From Collybiopsis luxurians FD-317 M1 (taxonomy: Eukaryota > Basidiomycota > Agaricomycetes > Agaricales > Omphalotaceae), in NCBI GenBank assembly GCA_000827265.1, contig KN834818.1:235485-247783 (forward strand): DNA of 12,299 bases. Direction: 5' to 3'. The notes under the pieces are model-generated. The model saw only the letters and a program-made list of their open reading frames with translations, was not told where the DNA came from and did not search any database. Within the stretch, counting starts at the first letter, position 1. The number at the start of each line of letters is the position of its first letter. Positions 1 to 6,640 of the stretch are shown one piece after another. A program made the position numbers and the translations under genes.

Positions 1-178
1 AGGTAGCATATGCCGCAGCGTCAGAGGTATCAGGGATAACAGGATTGTCGGCAATATGGTGGTCATAGTTGAGGTCTGTGAGGATATGTTTCATCCTGAC
101 TTTCCAGACAGCGTAATTCTCTGCACCGCGCAGAGGCTCGATTCGGTATACATGGGAATCGGCGGATGAAGAAGACAT
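1..178 (-). CDS. Gag N-terminus of copia element (partial, runs off left edge)
   Basis: An open frame starts with ATG at 178-176 and stays open to base 1, giving about 59 residues. It begins MSSSSADSHVYRIEPL and continues with RGAENYAVWKVRMKHIL. The pattern of a short polar leader and then 'L-x-G-x-x-N-Y-x-x-W-K-x-x-M' is the N-terminal signature of copia-type Gag proteins, and the same pattern occurs in the other copia element here (SGVKNYSTWKIKMLDIL). Gag forms the cytoplasmic virus-like particle that packages element RNA. The start fits because it lies about 140 nt inside the primer-binding site and is followed directly by the conserved block. No stop or frameshift is visible in this part. 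The rest of the polyprotein is outside the window. Confidence 0.8.
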   Translation of the reverse strand, partial: MSSSSADSHVYRIEPLRGAENYAVWKVRMKHILTDLNYDHHIADNPVIPDTSDAAAYAT

Positions 179-318
179 GGTGAATAGAAGGTCGTTGTCG
201 GTGCTAGCGGGATAATCGACGAAAAAGGAAGTTGCGGATCACAACCTGGAGCAAGGCTCAAACAGGGATACGACGCGGATCAAAGCAGATAATCAACGAG
301 TAGTTTCGGATTAATACA

Positions 319-338
319 GGGCACCGGGGCCCATAACC
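319..338 (-). other. Primer-binding site, internal initiator tRNA-Met type
   Basis: Directly inside the LTR the minus strand reads GGTTATGGGCCC followed by CGGTGCCC. GGTTATGGGCCC resembles the primer-binding site of the Drosophila copia element, which pairs with an internal anticodon-stem region of initiator tRNA-Met rather than with the tRNA 3' end. The assignment rests on that resemblance and on its position; the host tRNA is not in the window. Confidence 0.7.
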
Positions 339-521
339 TGTTGCGCAGGGTTATGGCGAGGACAACGGAACAGATAAATAGTGTTCTATTTCGTCTACGT
401 ACTATACAAGCTTTTATAATAAATATCTATTTTACTAGAATATTCTATGAATATCTAGAGCACTCCGCAGAGTCGCTCCGAGAACTATTGTAGAATATTC
501 TATTCTACAATATTCTCAACA
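339..521 (-). repeat. 5' LTR (183 bp) of the left copia element
   Basis: The LTR starts TGTTG and ends CAACA on its own strand, the classical copia termini, and is followed without a gap by the primer-binding site. It contains a TATA-like element (TATAAAAG, 418-411) and, 17 nt upstream of it, the palindrome TAGAATATTCTA (447-436). A second palindrome region at 487-511 has perfect 11-bp arms around a 3-nt loop. The second LTR of the element is outside the window, so the boundary rests on the terminal motifs and the PBS. Confidence 0.8.
411..447 (-). promoter_or_regulatory. LTR core promoter: palindrome plus TATA box
   Basis: On the minus strand the palindrome TAGAATATTCTA is followed after 17 nt by TATAAAAG. 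The same arrangement, with the same 17-nt spacing and a similar spacer beginning GTAA, occurs in the LTRs of the other copia element. The palindrome contains GAA-nn-TTC, the core of a heat-shock element, but activity is only inferred. Confidence 0.5.
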
Positions 522-740
522 TTTATGACTCTATATTAACTACAATTAAATAATACTCTTGTGAATGTGACTACCCATCTGCTGCCAAAGCCTATGGGAG
601 GTTGTCTGATTCACCAGCTAAATAAATAAATAGTGTATAATTGTACAGGGCGGCGATGTCATTGTTTCAAACTATATATTTGGAATATTCATATAACTAT
701 TCAACTCCTGCCAGTGTTTTCTATTTGGCTCCAAAAGCAT
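522..740. other. Intergenic, 3' flank of the membrane-protein gene
   Basis: This AT-rich stretch lies between the copia LTR and the stop codon of the minus-strand membrane-protein gene, so it should hold that gene's 3' UTR and polyadenylation site. I see no coding pattern. An AATAAATAAATAG-like run near 620-633 reads as TTTATTTATT on the gene strand. No terminator-like structure stands out. Confidence 0.4.
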
Positions 741-2116
741 TCATTTCAAGTCGGTCCTTTCAGACTTTGATTGAACAATCATACTTGAACAGTGACCTTC
801 CCTGTGAGAACCTTCTGAGGTCTGGCCAATATGGAAGGACTCAATTGCTGAGGTGCCATTATCCATGTTGATCAAAATCACAACTGCAATAGGATACAAT
901 GCCTAGGAAATCATTCATAAAACTCAGTCGGGAAGATGAAAAAAGAGTCAGAACTTACAGAAGCAAAAGTTAATAAGACACTAAAAATGTCAAGGATTGA
1001 GAGAAGGATTTCATTCCCAGGTCCATAAATGTTCAGCAGAGTAAAGATAGCATAGAGGGCTTGTATTGCACAGTAAATAGCCCCAGATTCAATAAAGAGC
1101 AGTAGGATATTCTGAATCCCAGTTCTTCTGTAGAGGGTGGCTTCTTGCATGATAGAATGATAATGCCTGCACATAATTATGAATTGTAATAAATAGACAT
1201 TTTCATGGGACAGTGATTGGAATGCACTTGCCAAGCCTTCCAGGCAATCAACCCAGTGGCAAACATGTTGACCACCAGGGAAATTACAACTGATACCCAA
1301 TCCAAGCTTATGCTGGAGTTAGATTCGGCCACCTTGATGTCAATGTTATCCAAAATGCAGTTAGAAATTGACATTCCTGTGTGTTGTTATATAAAGAGCT
1401 CAATGGATTTATCACCTTTGAAAGGGTCAGCTCAAACACACCAAAATTTACAATCATGAGAAGTGCAAGTGCAATCTTCCAAGCCTTTTCCCGCTGAAAC
1501 AGAATCCCGGCTCTCCAAACTACAATAAAATCACTTAAGAGTATCTGGTTAACAAAATCAACTCGCTGAACAAGAAATAAATATAACAAACTCACAGAAA
1601 TTCCCGAAGTCCAACTTAGCATGTATTCAAGGGGCGAAGTTTTTTTGATTTCTATTTGTGCCTCAGGTTCTTTGATTTCTATCTTGGCCTCAAGTTGATG
1701 TCCTCCTTGTATCTGGGGTTTCACTTGGACAAGATTAACCTGGTCTTGTAAAAGTGTAAATGTCTGATCACCAAAAGTATTCCAAGTCAAGGCAATAAAT
1801 ATGATGATCAAGCAGGCAAGAAGCACAATCCTTGAATGGGTCAAGGATTTAGTTCTATCAAGGTCCCATAACATGTGAGTTGGAGATTTTAGTTGCAAAC
1901 AGCAATGATTCATACATTAGGATGTGGCTGGCAATGAGCATTCCTAAAACCAATACACCTTGAAGAAGGAATCCATTACTGGCTAAACTGCAATGGATTG
2001 AAGTGTTTTGAGCAATACATACCAAAGCTGGTTGCTTCCACTAGTGTTGCAGATACAATGTTGTTGTAGATAGCACTGGCATAAGTTACAATGTTCTGGT
2101 GTTCTTCAGGAGTCAT
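741..2116 (-). CDS. Seven-helix-type fungal membrane protein, 6 exons, 362 aa
   Basis: Spliced model on the minus strand: exons 2116-2023, 1982-1916, 1854-1442, 1376-1232, 1166-959 and 902-741. Phases join exactly, there is no internal stop, and the total is 1089 nt. Protein: N-terminus MTPEEHQNIVTYASAIYNNI; hydrophobic segments near residues 35-53, 63-81, 137-160, 179-192, 217-237, 255-275 and 286-320; hydrophilic tail to 362. Landmarks are DFIVVWRA (162-169), LIAWKAW (234-240), FIESGAIYC (264-272) and ALYPIAVVILINM (310-322). This architecture matches a large, uncharacterised family of integral membrane proteins seen in mushroom genomes; no function is assigned. The 40-nt first intron ends TTTAG: an earlier TTGCAG acceptor would give an immediate stop. 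A 9-residue repeat fills an enlarged loop at 109-126. Confidence is high that the gene is real and moderate for exon 1-2 details. Confidence 0.8.
1167..1231 (-). other. GC-AG intron (intron 4 of the membrane-protein gene)
   Basis: This 65-nt intron begins GCAAGT and ends TGCAG on the minus strand. Removing it joins ...LIAWKAW to HYHSIMQEATLYRR in frame. No GT donor nearby keeps the frame: reading through gives a stop within about 17 codons. GCAAGT is the usual donor of the minor GC-AG class. Confidence 0.75.
1644..1697 (-). repeat. 27-bp in-frame tandem duplication inside the membrane-protein gene
   Basis: Two imperfect 27-bp copies (1644-1670 and 1671-1697) lie head to tail and encode EAQIEIKKT and EAKIEIKEP on the minus strand. 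Being a multiple of three, the duplication keeps the frame and lengthens the hydrophilic loop between the second and third hydrophobic segments with alternating charged and isoleucine residues. Confidence 0.75.
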
Positions 2117-2167
2117 CACTGAAGTAAAGAATCAAGTTGAAATCAAGATACCTTGTCCGGTCCATCT

Positions 2168-2735
2168 AGGCAGTTCATTTATACCACAGTTTCGGAAGTT
2201 GCCCCATGATGCTGATTTTAGAACTGGTCTCTTCTGCTACAACTCACACCCCGAGAGCTGATAGCCGGAGCATGTGTCAGATGTGGCACAAATGGTATTG
2301 GTTAATGATGCAATCATCTTTCAGGTTTCCCCGATTGATGTAATAGCAGCATGGTCACTGCGGTGGGATCAAGGGGAGTGTGAGACGAAATGAGCTAAAT
2401 CAGGACCGTGATCGATATGTACAGTGAGCAAAAATGGAACAAAGGCTCGAATAATCTAATTTACTGTTGAGATTCTCATCATCACTGAACTATACCACAT
2501 TTGCCATCCTAGAGATATGGAGCTTACTACTGAGTACATCAAGTTATCGTCCATTCGGCAATAAGAGTTTCCGAGTACTGATATGCTTCAGGTCATAGAT
2601 CGCATTATAGACTTCGGCGCCTCCAAAAAAAAATAGAGTAAATGCATCAGCTAGATTGTCCCTCTGTGTGGTGCTTGTGACTTCCTTCGCTCTCTTGCAC
2701 GATTCTCCAAGCGAGACGTGGAGGCATCGACGCTC
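2168..2735. repeat. Tandem duplication unit 1 (about 568 bp)
   Basis: Bases 2168-2377 align with 2736-2952, both starting AGGCRATTCATTTATACC or close to it. Bases 2379-2735 align with 6299-6640. The ancestral layout was therefore unit 1 followed by unit 2, offset by 568 bp. Read on the minus strand, each unit holds the coding tail of a terpene-synthase-like gene and its 3' flank. Unit 1 retains many CpG dinucleotides. Confidence 0.85.
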
Positions 2736-2741
2736 AGGCAA
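2544..2741 (-). pseudogene. Duplicated C-terminal fragment of a terpene (diterpene) synthase-like gene
   Basis: The minus-strand frame encodes about 60 residues that align with the tail of the larger pseudogene at 6457-7008: ERRCLHVSLGESCKRAKEV, then LADAFTLFFFGGAEVYNAIY, then DLKHISTRKLLLPNGR and stop TAA. The stop sits at the same alignment position in both copies, so this is a true C-terminal end. E-R-x-C-L followed by a helical tail is what I expect near the end of fungal class I/bifunctional diterpene synthases, but the family call rests mainly on the upstream exon of the other copy. There is no catalytic motif, promoter or start, so this is a gene-tail duplicate. The apparent ATG at 2741 comes from the junction. 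CGA (arginine) is preserved where the other copy has TGA. Confidence 0.55.
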
Positions 2742-2957
2742 TTCATTTATACCGCAGTTTCGGAACTTGCATCATGATACTGATCCTAGAATTGTTCTCT
2801 TCCGCCACAACTCACATCATGAGAGCTGATATAGATAGCCGGAGCATGTGTCAGATGTGGCATAAATGGTTTTGATTAATGATGCACTCATCTTTCCGAT
2901 TTTTCCGATTGGTGTAATAGCAGGATGGTCACTGCTGCGGGATCAAGGGGAGGAGCA
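2736..2957. repeat. Tandem duplication unit 2, left piece
   Basis: This piece aligns with the first 210 bp of unit 1 with scattered substitutions and small indels. Homology stops at GGGGAGGAGCA (2947-2957). The rest of unit 2 resumes beside an identical GGGGAGGAGCA at 6288-6298, so a 3.3-kb insertion split it. Confidence 0.8.
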
Positions 2958-2962
2958 GTGTA

Positions 2963-3020
2963 CTTACAATCGGACACACTCACACTTCCACTGCTCATGC
3001 TCAGACTTGCACTGGTCAAG
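2963..3020 (+). repeat. Imperfect inverted repeat, left arm (partner 3956-4017)
   Basis: The plus strand from 2972 reads GGACACACTCA and later GCTCATGCTCA and TCAAGCCC. The minus strand from about 4017 down reads GGACACACTCA, GCTCATGCTCA and GCAAGCCC in the same order. Identity is perhaps three quarters with small indels. Part of the match reflects CTCA-rich low complexity, so this is not a proven transposon end. Confidence 0.4.
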
Positions 3021-3150
3021 CCCCCACTTGGGCAGCCCATGCTCACCTAGCTTCAAACTAGACAAACAGCAAAAATGACATACTTTCAGGTACTCTTCAG
3101 CCCAATATACAATATTGATCAAATGGTATACCAGATTAGTGTTCACGAAT

Positions 3151-3447
3151 TTATGAGATACTACCAAAGAATGAGCTCCAGCCAAAATTGACAGCAATTA
3201 AGTGTATTTGAGGAGGGGGTTCTTCTGAGAAGTCCATTGCATTACCTTGCACTAGAATTTGACATTGTGTACAGCAAGAAGTGCAAAACTGCCCATACAG
3301 GACAGAGTGAAGCCAGTGTCCTGTGTAGGTTGAGCTATCATATATTGACTGTGGGTGTTGTGTTAACTCACCCATGCTCATGTAAGCTTGCCATTCTGGA
3401 TCCTTTCTATACATATTTGCACAACTACTGAACAGCTGAGATGTCAA
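3151..3447 (-). CDS. Unidentified ORF, 98 codons, possible downstream exon
   Basis: The product is not recognised. The frame contains LFSSCANMYRKDPEWQAYM and then CTSCCTQCQILVQ, a cysteine cluster (C-x2-CC-x2-C) that could be incidental. It follows the 154-codon ORF on the same strand with a 13-nt gap and a plausible splice signal between them. No start context or conserved domain could be identified. Likely a remnant of whatever gene the 3.3-kb insert carried. Confidence 0.25.
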   Translation of the reverse strand: MTSQLFSSCANMYRKDPEWQAYMSMGELTQHPQSIYDSSTYTGHWLHSVLYGQFCTSCCTQCQILVQGNAMDFSEEPPPQIHLIAVNFGWSSFFGSIS

Positions 3448-3460
3448 TACCAGTGTCTTC

Positions 3461-3925
3461 TTACTTGTTATTACATTCTGAAGCTAGTAAAATGCGCTTA
3501 GAGATGGCTTGATCCATAATGAAATATCTGTATACATACATGGGTCCTGTAAGATCTTCATGGCTCTTGTGTCGCAAATATGCGTCAAAATCCATCCATG
3601 CAAAATTGAGGAGTTTCGCAGTGTTCTCTTTAATACACTCAACATTGTAACACTGTAGAGTAGATATGTGAGTGGTCTTGTAGACAATATGACAATGCAT
3701 GTCTGATGGAAGGGTGATGATGGGAGCATGTACTCGGTCCCAAAATCTATGTAAAATATGTCCCAAACAACATCTAATGAGGCTTTGAAGCTGCTCATTA
3801 CCCTCTTGCTCAACCATGGGTGCACCGGGAGATGGTGGTAAAAGCAAAAGTGCAATTTGAAATATGGGAAACAAAAAATGCCCCAGTTCATATATACTAC
3901 TGCCCAATCTGTATCCTAACATCAA
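3461..3925 (-). CDS. Unidentified ORF, 154 codons, inside the composite insert
   Basis: I do not recognise this product. It is the longest stretch open on the minus strand in the insert. It starts MMLGYRLGSSIYELGHFLFP, has a hydrophobic segment (about residues 17-31) followed by a proline-rich turn, then a mixed polar region including PSDMHCHIVYKTTHIS and a C-terminal DQAISKRILLASECNNK. The terminal AAG-TAA lies on GTAAGA, a good donor, and a CAG acceptor 29 nt on leads to the frame at 3447-3151. The two could therefore be exons of one decayed gene, although that intron would be very short. Position between inverted repeat arms suggests a transposon-encoded or captured gene. It could also be a chance ORF. 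Confidence 0.3.
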   Translation of the reverse strand: MMLGYRLGSSIYELGHFLFPIFQIALLLLPPSPGAPMVEQEGNEQLQSLIRCCLGHILHRFWDRVHAPIITLPSDMHCHIVYKTTHISTLQCYNVECIKENTAKLLNFAWMDFDAYLRHKSHEDLTGPMYVYRYFIMDQAISKRILLASECNNK

Positions 3926-3955
3926 TGCTCCTTCTAAATGTGGGTGTGGCTCTTG

Positions 3956-4017
3956 TGGTTGTGAGTGTGGGCTTGCCGAGTATGAGTGTGAGCATGAGCC
4001 CCAGGCATGAGTATGAG
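3956..4017 (-). repeat. Imperfect inverted repeat, right arm (partner 2963-3020)
   Basis: This is the GTGAGT/ATGAGT-rich stretch on the plus strand, complementary in order to the left arm about 1 kb away. The two arms bracket the unidentified minus-strand ORFs at 3151-3925. Confidence 0.4.
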
Positions 4018-4051
4018 TGTGTCCAGTTATACCTATACCCAGTAATACATT

Positions 4052-4520
4052 AAGTTTTTACTTAGCCAGCTAAGTGAGGCAGCAAGTGTAACTGGGTTTG
4101 TGAGAGTGCATTGTCAAAGATTTCACAGAGTAGATAATATATTTTTATAATCAACTTCAACTCCACTAGTACAGTCTAACAGAAATCTCTAGGCTTGACA
4201 GACTACTAGGTCCAGATAGAGGGGCATAAAGGTTGCAGAAGATATACAAATCTCTGACTTGATAACCACAAGGCTGGCAATGGGCAAAGCAAATGACAAG
4301 TGGGATACAACAGCAAGGTCAGCAATGGGCTGACAAACAATGAGCTGTACTAAACAAATGAGAGCATTGCTCAAGTTTCAGATAGTCTGCAATACTGTCC
4401 AATGGTAGACCAAAGTACCAGGAAAAGTGTGAGTGAGCTTTAAGTGTCCAAACTAGTGGGGGCTTCAAAAGCTGTCTTGTTCTGGTACTCTACTCTGGAC
4501 TTATACTATGCTAGGAGCTG
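4052..4520. other. Non-coding stretch with a short imperfect direct repeat
   Basis: No convincing gene is present. Two similar ~32-bp blocks, both containing AAGG then GCAATGGGC, lie at about 4269-4300 and 4312-4344. A minus-strand ORF of 61 codons across them (4189-4374) merely reflects this repeat. Confidence 0.35.
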
Positions 4521-4535
4521 AGAACCATACAACCA
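4521..4535 (+). repeat. LINE target-site duplication, left copy (15 bp)
   Basis: AGAACCATACAACCA is identical to bases 5419-5433, which follow the poly(A) tail. Together they bracket a non-LTR retrotransposon fragment. Confidence 0.9.
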
Positions 4536-5129
4536 GCCCAATGGATTGGAAAATGCTGGAAGCATATTGCTGGATATGAAAATCGTGCCACATGCCAACA
4601 CTGTAATGAACTGGAAAACATGGAACACATCCTGATCTCCTGCTCCAGGCCCCACTGAGGCCTTATCTGGGAGCTTACCTCCAGCCTTTGGCCCCCAGAA
4701 TATGGCCCCTGGCCAGACATCTCCCTTGGCACTATCCCTGGGAGCCCCCTCTTGAAATTCCATGATGATCAACATAATAACATCCCAGAAGCCCAGAGGC
4801 TATTCACTATCCTTGTTACTGAAGCAGCCCACCTGATTTGGAAGATTTGCTGCGAAATTGTTATTGATCGAGCAGGGATAAACCCCACAGCACTGGAGAC
4901 ATACAACCGATTCAAATGTGCCATAAATGAATGCCTACAACATGATATCTGCCAGACAAACCAACTCAGATGGAAACACCACTCAATTTCAAGATCTCTA
5001 GTGAGGTCTACCTGGGACCCTATCATTAAACACCCCCCAGACCTTCCATATGATTGGGTTGGAAAGTCCGAGGTTTTAGTGGGTTTTGAGCCCCTACATG
5101 GATTCTCTGCTGATCCACATCCACCTTGA
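4536..5129 (+). pseudogene. C-terminal end of LINE reverse-transcriptase ORF (zinc-binding/RNase H-associated tail)
   Basis: The frame through 4545 encodes about 196 residues. It opens with IGKCWKHIAGYENRATCQHC and includes ELENMEHILISCSRPH: a C-x2-C-x7-H-x4-C zinc-binding pattern like that at the C-terminus of many fungal LINE polyproteins. A hydrophobic block LFTILVTEAAHLIWKICCE and the segment LETYNRFKCAINECLQHD follow, then a conserved-looking tail with DWVGKSEVLVGF and stop TGA at 5127-5129. One internal TGA (4656-4658) follows SRPH. It is consistent with loss of a CGA arginine codon but could also be an inherited defect of the source copy. The family call is established by the zinc motif plus the poly(A)/target-duplication context. 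Confidence 0.8.
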
Positions 5130-5381
5130 TGCATCAAGGACAGCAGCCTGAGCTGACACCAGCCCAGTTGCTCAAGAGCCCCACACTACTGTGAGAACAG
5201 TGTGCATTACCCTACAGGTACAGTGCATTTCCTCGGAAGTGGTGCCTTCATGGCTCTTCCCTTTTCCCTTTCCCTTGAAGGTTTTCTTATTTAGTTTCCC
5301 CTTCATTACCTACAGTAGATACGGGGACCAGCTCTAGATGCAGTTGCCCACTCTACAGGTCTTTAATGACCAATGTACCAC

Positions 5382-5382
<1 letters not shown>
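5130..5382 (+). other. LINE 3' untranslated region
   Basis: About 250 nt between the ORF stop and the poly(A) tract, without coding potential. CTTCCCTTTTCCCTTTCCCTT near 5257-5276 is a pyrimidine run. No canonical AATAAA occurs close to the tail. Confidence 0.7.
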
Positions 5383-5415
<33 letters not shown>

Positions 5416-5418
5416 GAA

Positions 5419-5433
5419 AGAACCATACAACCA
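5419..5433 (+). repeat. LINE target-site duplication, right copy (15 bp)
   Basis: An exact copy of 4521-4535, four bases after the poly(A) tract. Confidence 0.9.
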
Positions 5434-6287
5434 TAGTGTCAGAAATACATGTACAAACTTGGACAAGTGTCCAAATCCAGAAACCAACCAACAATAGACC
5501 CAAAGTCTATAGGAAAATAAAACCTCTATGCCTTCTTCTGAAAACCCAATCCTGCAGTTCCAAGTAACTGTTGCATTTCACCCTGATCAACCCATACACT
5601 GGAATAATCTTTTATCCTGTGCCCATGATAATGTTGGGCTAAGTGTCCAACCATACTGGATGTTCCTCCATATTTGCTTCCATAGGTATTCAATTGTTAC
5701 TAAGTGACACTACACTTCTTCACCACTTGGGTCATCAACTTCTGATACTTCAATGAGTACCTCATATGGTAAATGTCAAAGCTGGCCTTAGCCTGTAGCA
5801 TTGGGTTGTGCATGCTTCTTCTGACACTCAATCTGGACTTTTGCCAAGAGTTTGGCTAGCTTCTTCCAAATCTTGGCACTTTGAATATTGCATCTGAAAC
5901 AATATAGCACTGAGTCTGTCACTTCTCGAGCTGCTGGAGTAAGTTTCATCAAGCCATGCCAATCATCCATCAATCCCTGGGTACATCAGAGCAGTACAGG
6001 CTCATTGAAACTTCTGTATAAGGTACAGGTGGGTCTGCTAGCTTTGACAAGCCAGGTACAGTAGTTTTGGCAGTTGTCTGACACTTGGACTGATACTTGG
6101 TACTAGAGTGGAAAGTACAATGCAACAGGTAACACAGTTCTGTACCTGTTGTAACAAGCATCCTGCATTTACTCTGAGTTAGCTATCAATGTTGGGCTTA
6201 TTATAGCTCTCTTATATATTCATTCCCAATTACAAAATTGTCAATTTTAATTGATTGTAGGTATTGACATGAAATTCATGCAATACT
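5434..6287. other. Right part of composite insert; decayed minus-strand coding remnants
   Basis: I cannot identify a gene. On the minus strand, frames over 6161-5700 read as plausible protein in pieces, for example KTTVPGLSKLADPPVPYTEV and, in another frame, ALMYPGIDGWLAWLDETYS followed by RSDRLSAILFQMQYSKCQDL, but stops and frame changes interrupt them. If the 3.3-kb insert is one element transcribed leftwards, this would be its 5' coding part and 3925-3151 its 3' part, later split by the LINE. A near-palindrome CATGAAATTCATG lies at 6269-6281. Confidence 0.3.
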
Positions 6288-6640
6288 GGGGAGGAGCAAG
6301 ATAAAATGAGCTAAATTAGGATTGTGATCCATATATACAGTAAGCAAAAATGGAACAGAGGCTGGAACAATCCAATTTACTGTTGAGATTCTCATCATCA
6401 CTGAACTGTACCACATTTGCCATTTTAGAGATGTGGAGCTTATCAAGTACATCAAGTTATTGTCCATTCAGCAATGAGAGCTTCCAAGCACTGATATCCT
6501 TTAAGTCATAGATAGTATTGTAGACTTTGGTGCCTCCAAAAAATAGGTAAGTGCATCAGCTAGATTCTTCCTCTGTGTGTTGCCCATGACTTCTTTTGCT
6601 CTCTTGCAGAATTCTCCAAGTGAAGTGCCATGGAGGTATC
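6288..6640. repeat. Tandem duplication unit 2, right piece
   Basis: After the 11-bp repeat, homology to unit 1 (2379-2735) resumes at about GATAAAATGAGCTAAA and runs to about 6640. I find no CpG in 6299-6640 against 16 in 2379-2740. Most differences are CG in unit 1 versus TG or CA here. Confidence 0.85.

Larger units (their letters stand above)
1..521 (-). mobile_element. Ty1/copia-type LTR retrotransposon, 5' portion, truncated by window edge
   Basis: Read on the minus strand, this interval has the order expected for the 5' end of a copia element: an LTR with TG...CA ends (521 to 339), a primer-binding site directly after it (338-319), a short leader, and a gag reading frame starting at 178 that runs off the left edge. 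Everything after about residue 59 of Gag, and the second LTR, would lie to the left of the window. The 5 bp outside the LTR (TTTAT, 522-526) are the candidate target-site duplication, which cannot be confirmed here. CpG is plentiful, unlike in the second copia element of the window, so this copy may be younger or less methylated. Confidence 0.85.
4536..5418 (+). mobile_element. 5'-truncated LINE (non-LTR retrotransposon) with poly(A) tail
   Basis: The fragment begins abruptly inside a LINE ORF just after the left target duplication, ends in 32 uninterrupted A residues (5383-5414) plus CGAA, and is followed by the second 15-bp target copy. Truncation at the 5' end, an A tail and a direct repeat of 15 bp are the hallmarks of target-primed reverse transcription. 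The intact tail and perfect duplication point to a recent insertion. Endonuclease and reverse transcriptase domains are missing, so it is dead on arrival. Confidence 0.92.
2958..6287. mobile_element. 3.3-kb composite insert bounded by an 11-bp direct repeat
   Basis: The insert interrupts duplication unit 2. GGGGAGGAGCA at 2947-2957 and again at 6288-6298 flanks it exactly where homology to unit 1 stops and resumes, as a target-site duplication would. Without the nested LINE it would be about 2.45 kb. Only minus-strand ORF remnants occur, interrupted and unidentified. No matching terminal inverted repeats are visible at the outer ends: the left end starts GTGTACTTACAATC and the right end closes with CATGCAATACT. 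The transposon class is undetermined, and 11 bp is unusual for DNA transposons. Confidence 0.5.

Noticed and set aside
641..871. 76-codon plus-strand ORF
   Set aside because: It is antisense to the last exon of the membrane-protein gene and shows no family features.
911..1459. Separate ORFs at 911-1300 and 1177-1374 (minus) and 1217-1459 (plus) as genes
   Set aside because: The minus frames are unspliced pieces of the six-exon membrane-protein gene extended into introns; the plus frame is an antisense shadow.
1561..1620. Additional 30-nt intron GTGAGT...TTCAG inside exon 3 of the membrane-protein gene
   Set aside because: It would be too short for normal fungal splicing, and the unspliced sequence continues in frame as a plausible membrane segment.
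2168..2952. The 2168-2377 and 2736-2952 direct repeats as LTRs of a miniature (TRIM) element
   Set aside because: Ends are not TG...CA, there is no primer-binding site or purine tract, and the sequence between them recurs at 6299-6640 as a gene tail, so a tandem duplication fits better.
4769..5137. 122-codon minus-strand ORF
   Set aside because: It is the antisense of the LINE ORF, whose plus-strand frame has the zinc-binding motif and joins the poly(A) tail.
5373..5567. Plus-strand ORF beginning MYHQKKKK
   Set aside because: It is a translation of the LINE poly(A) tail.
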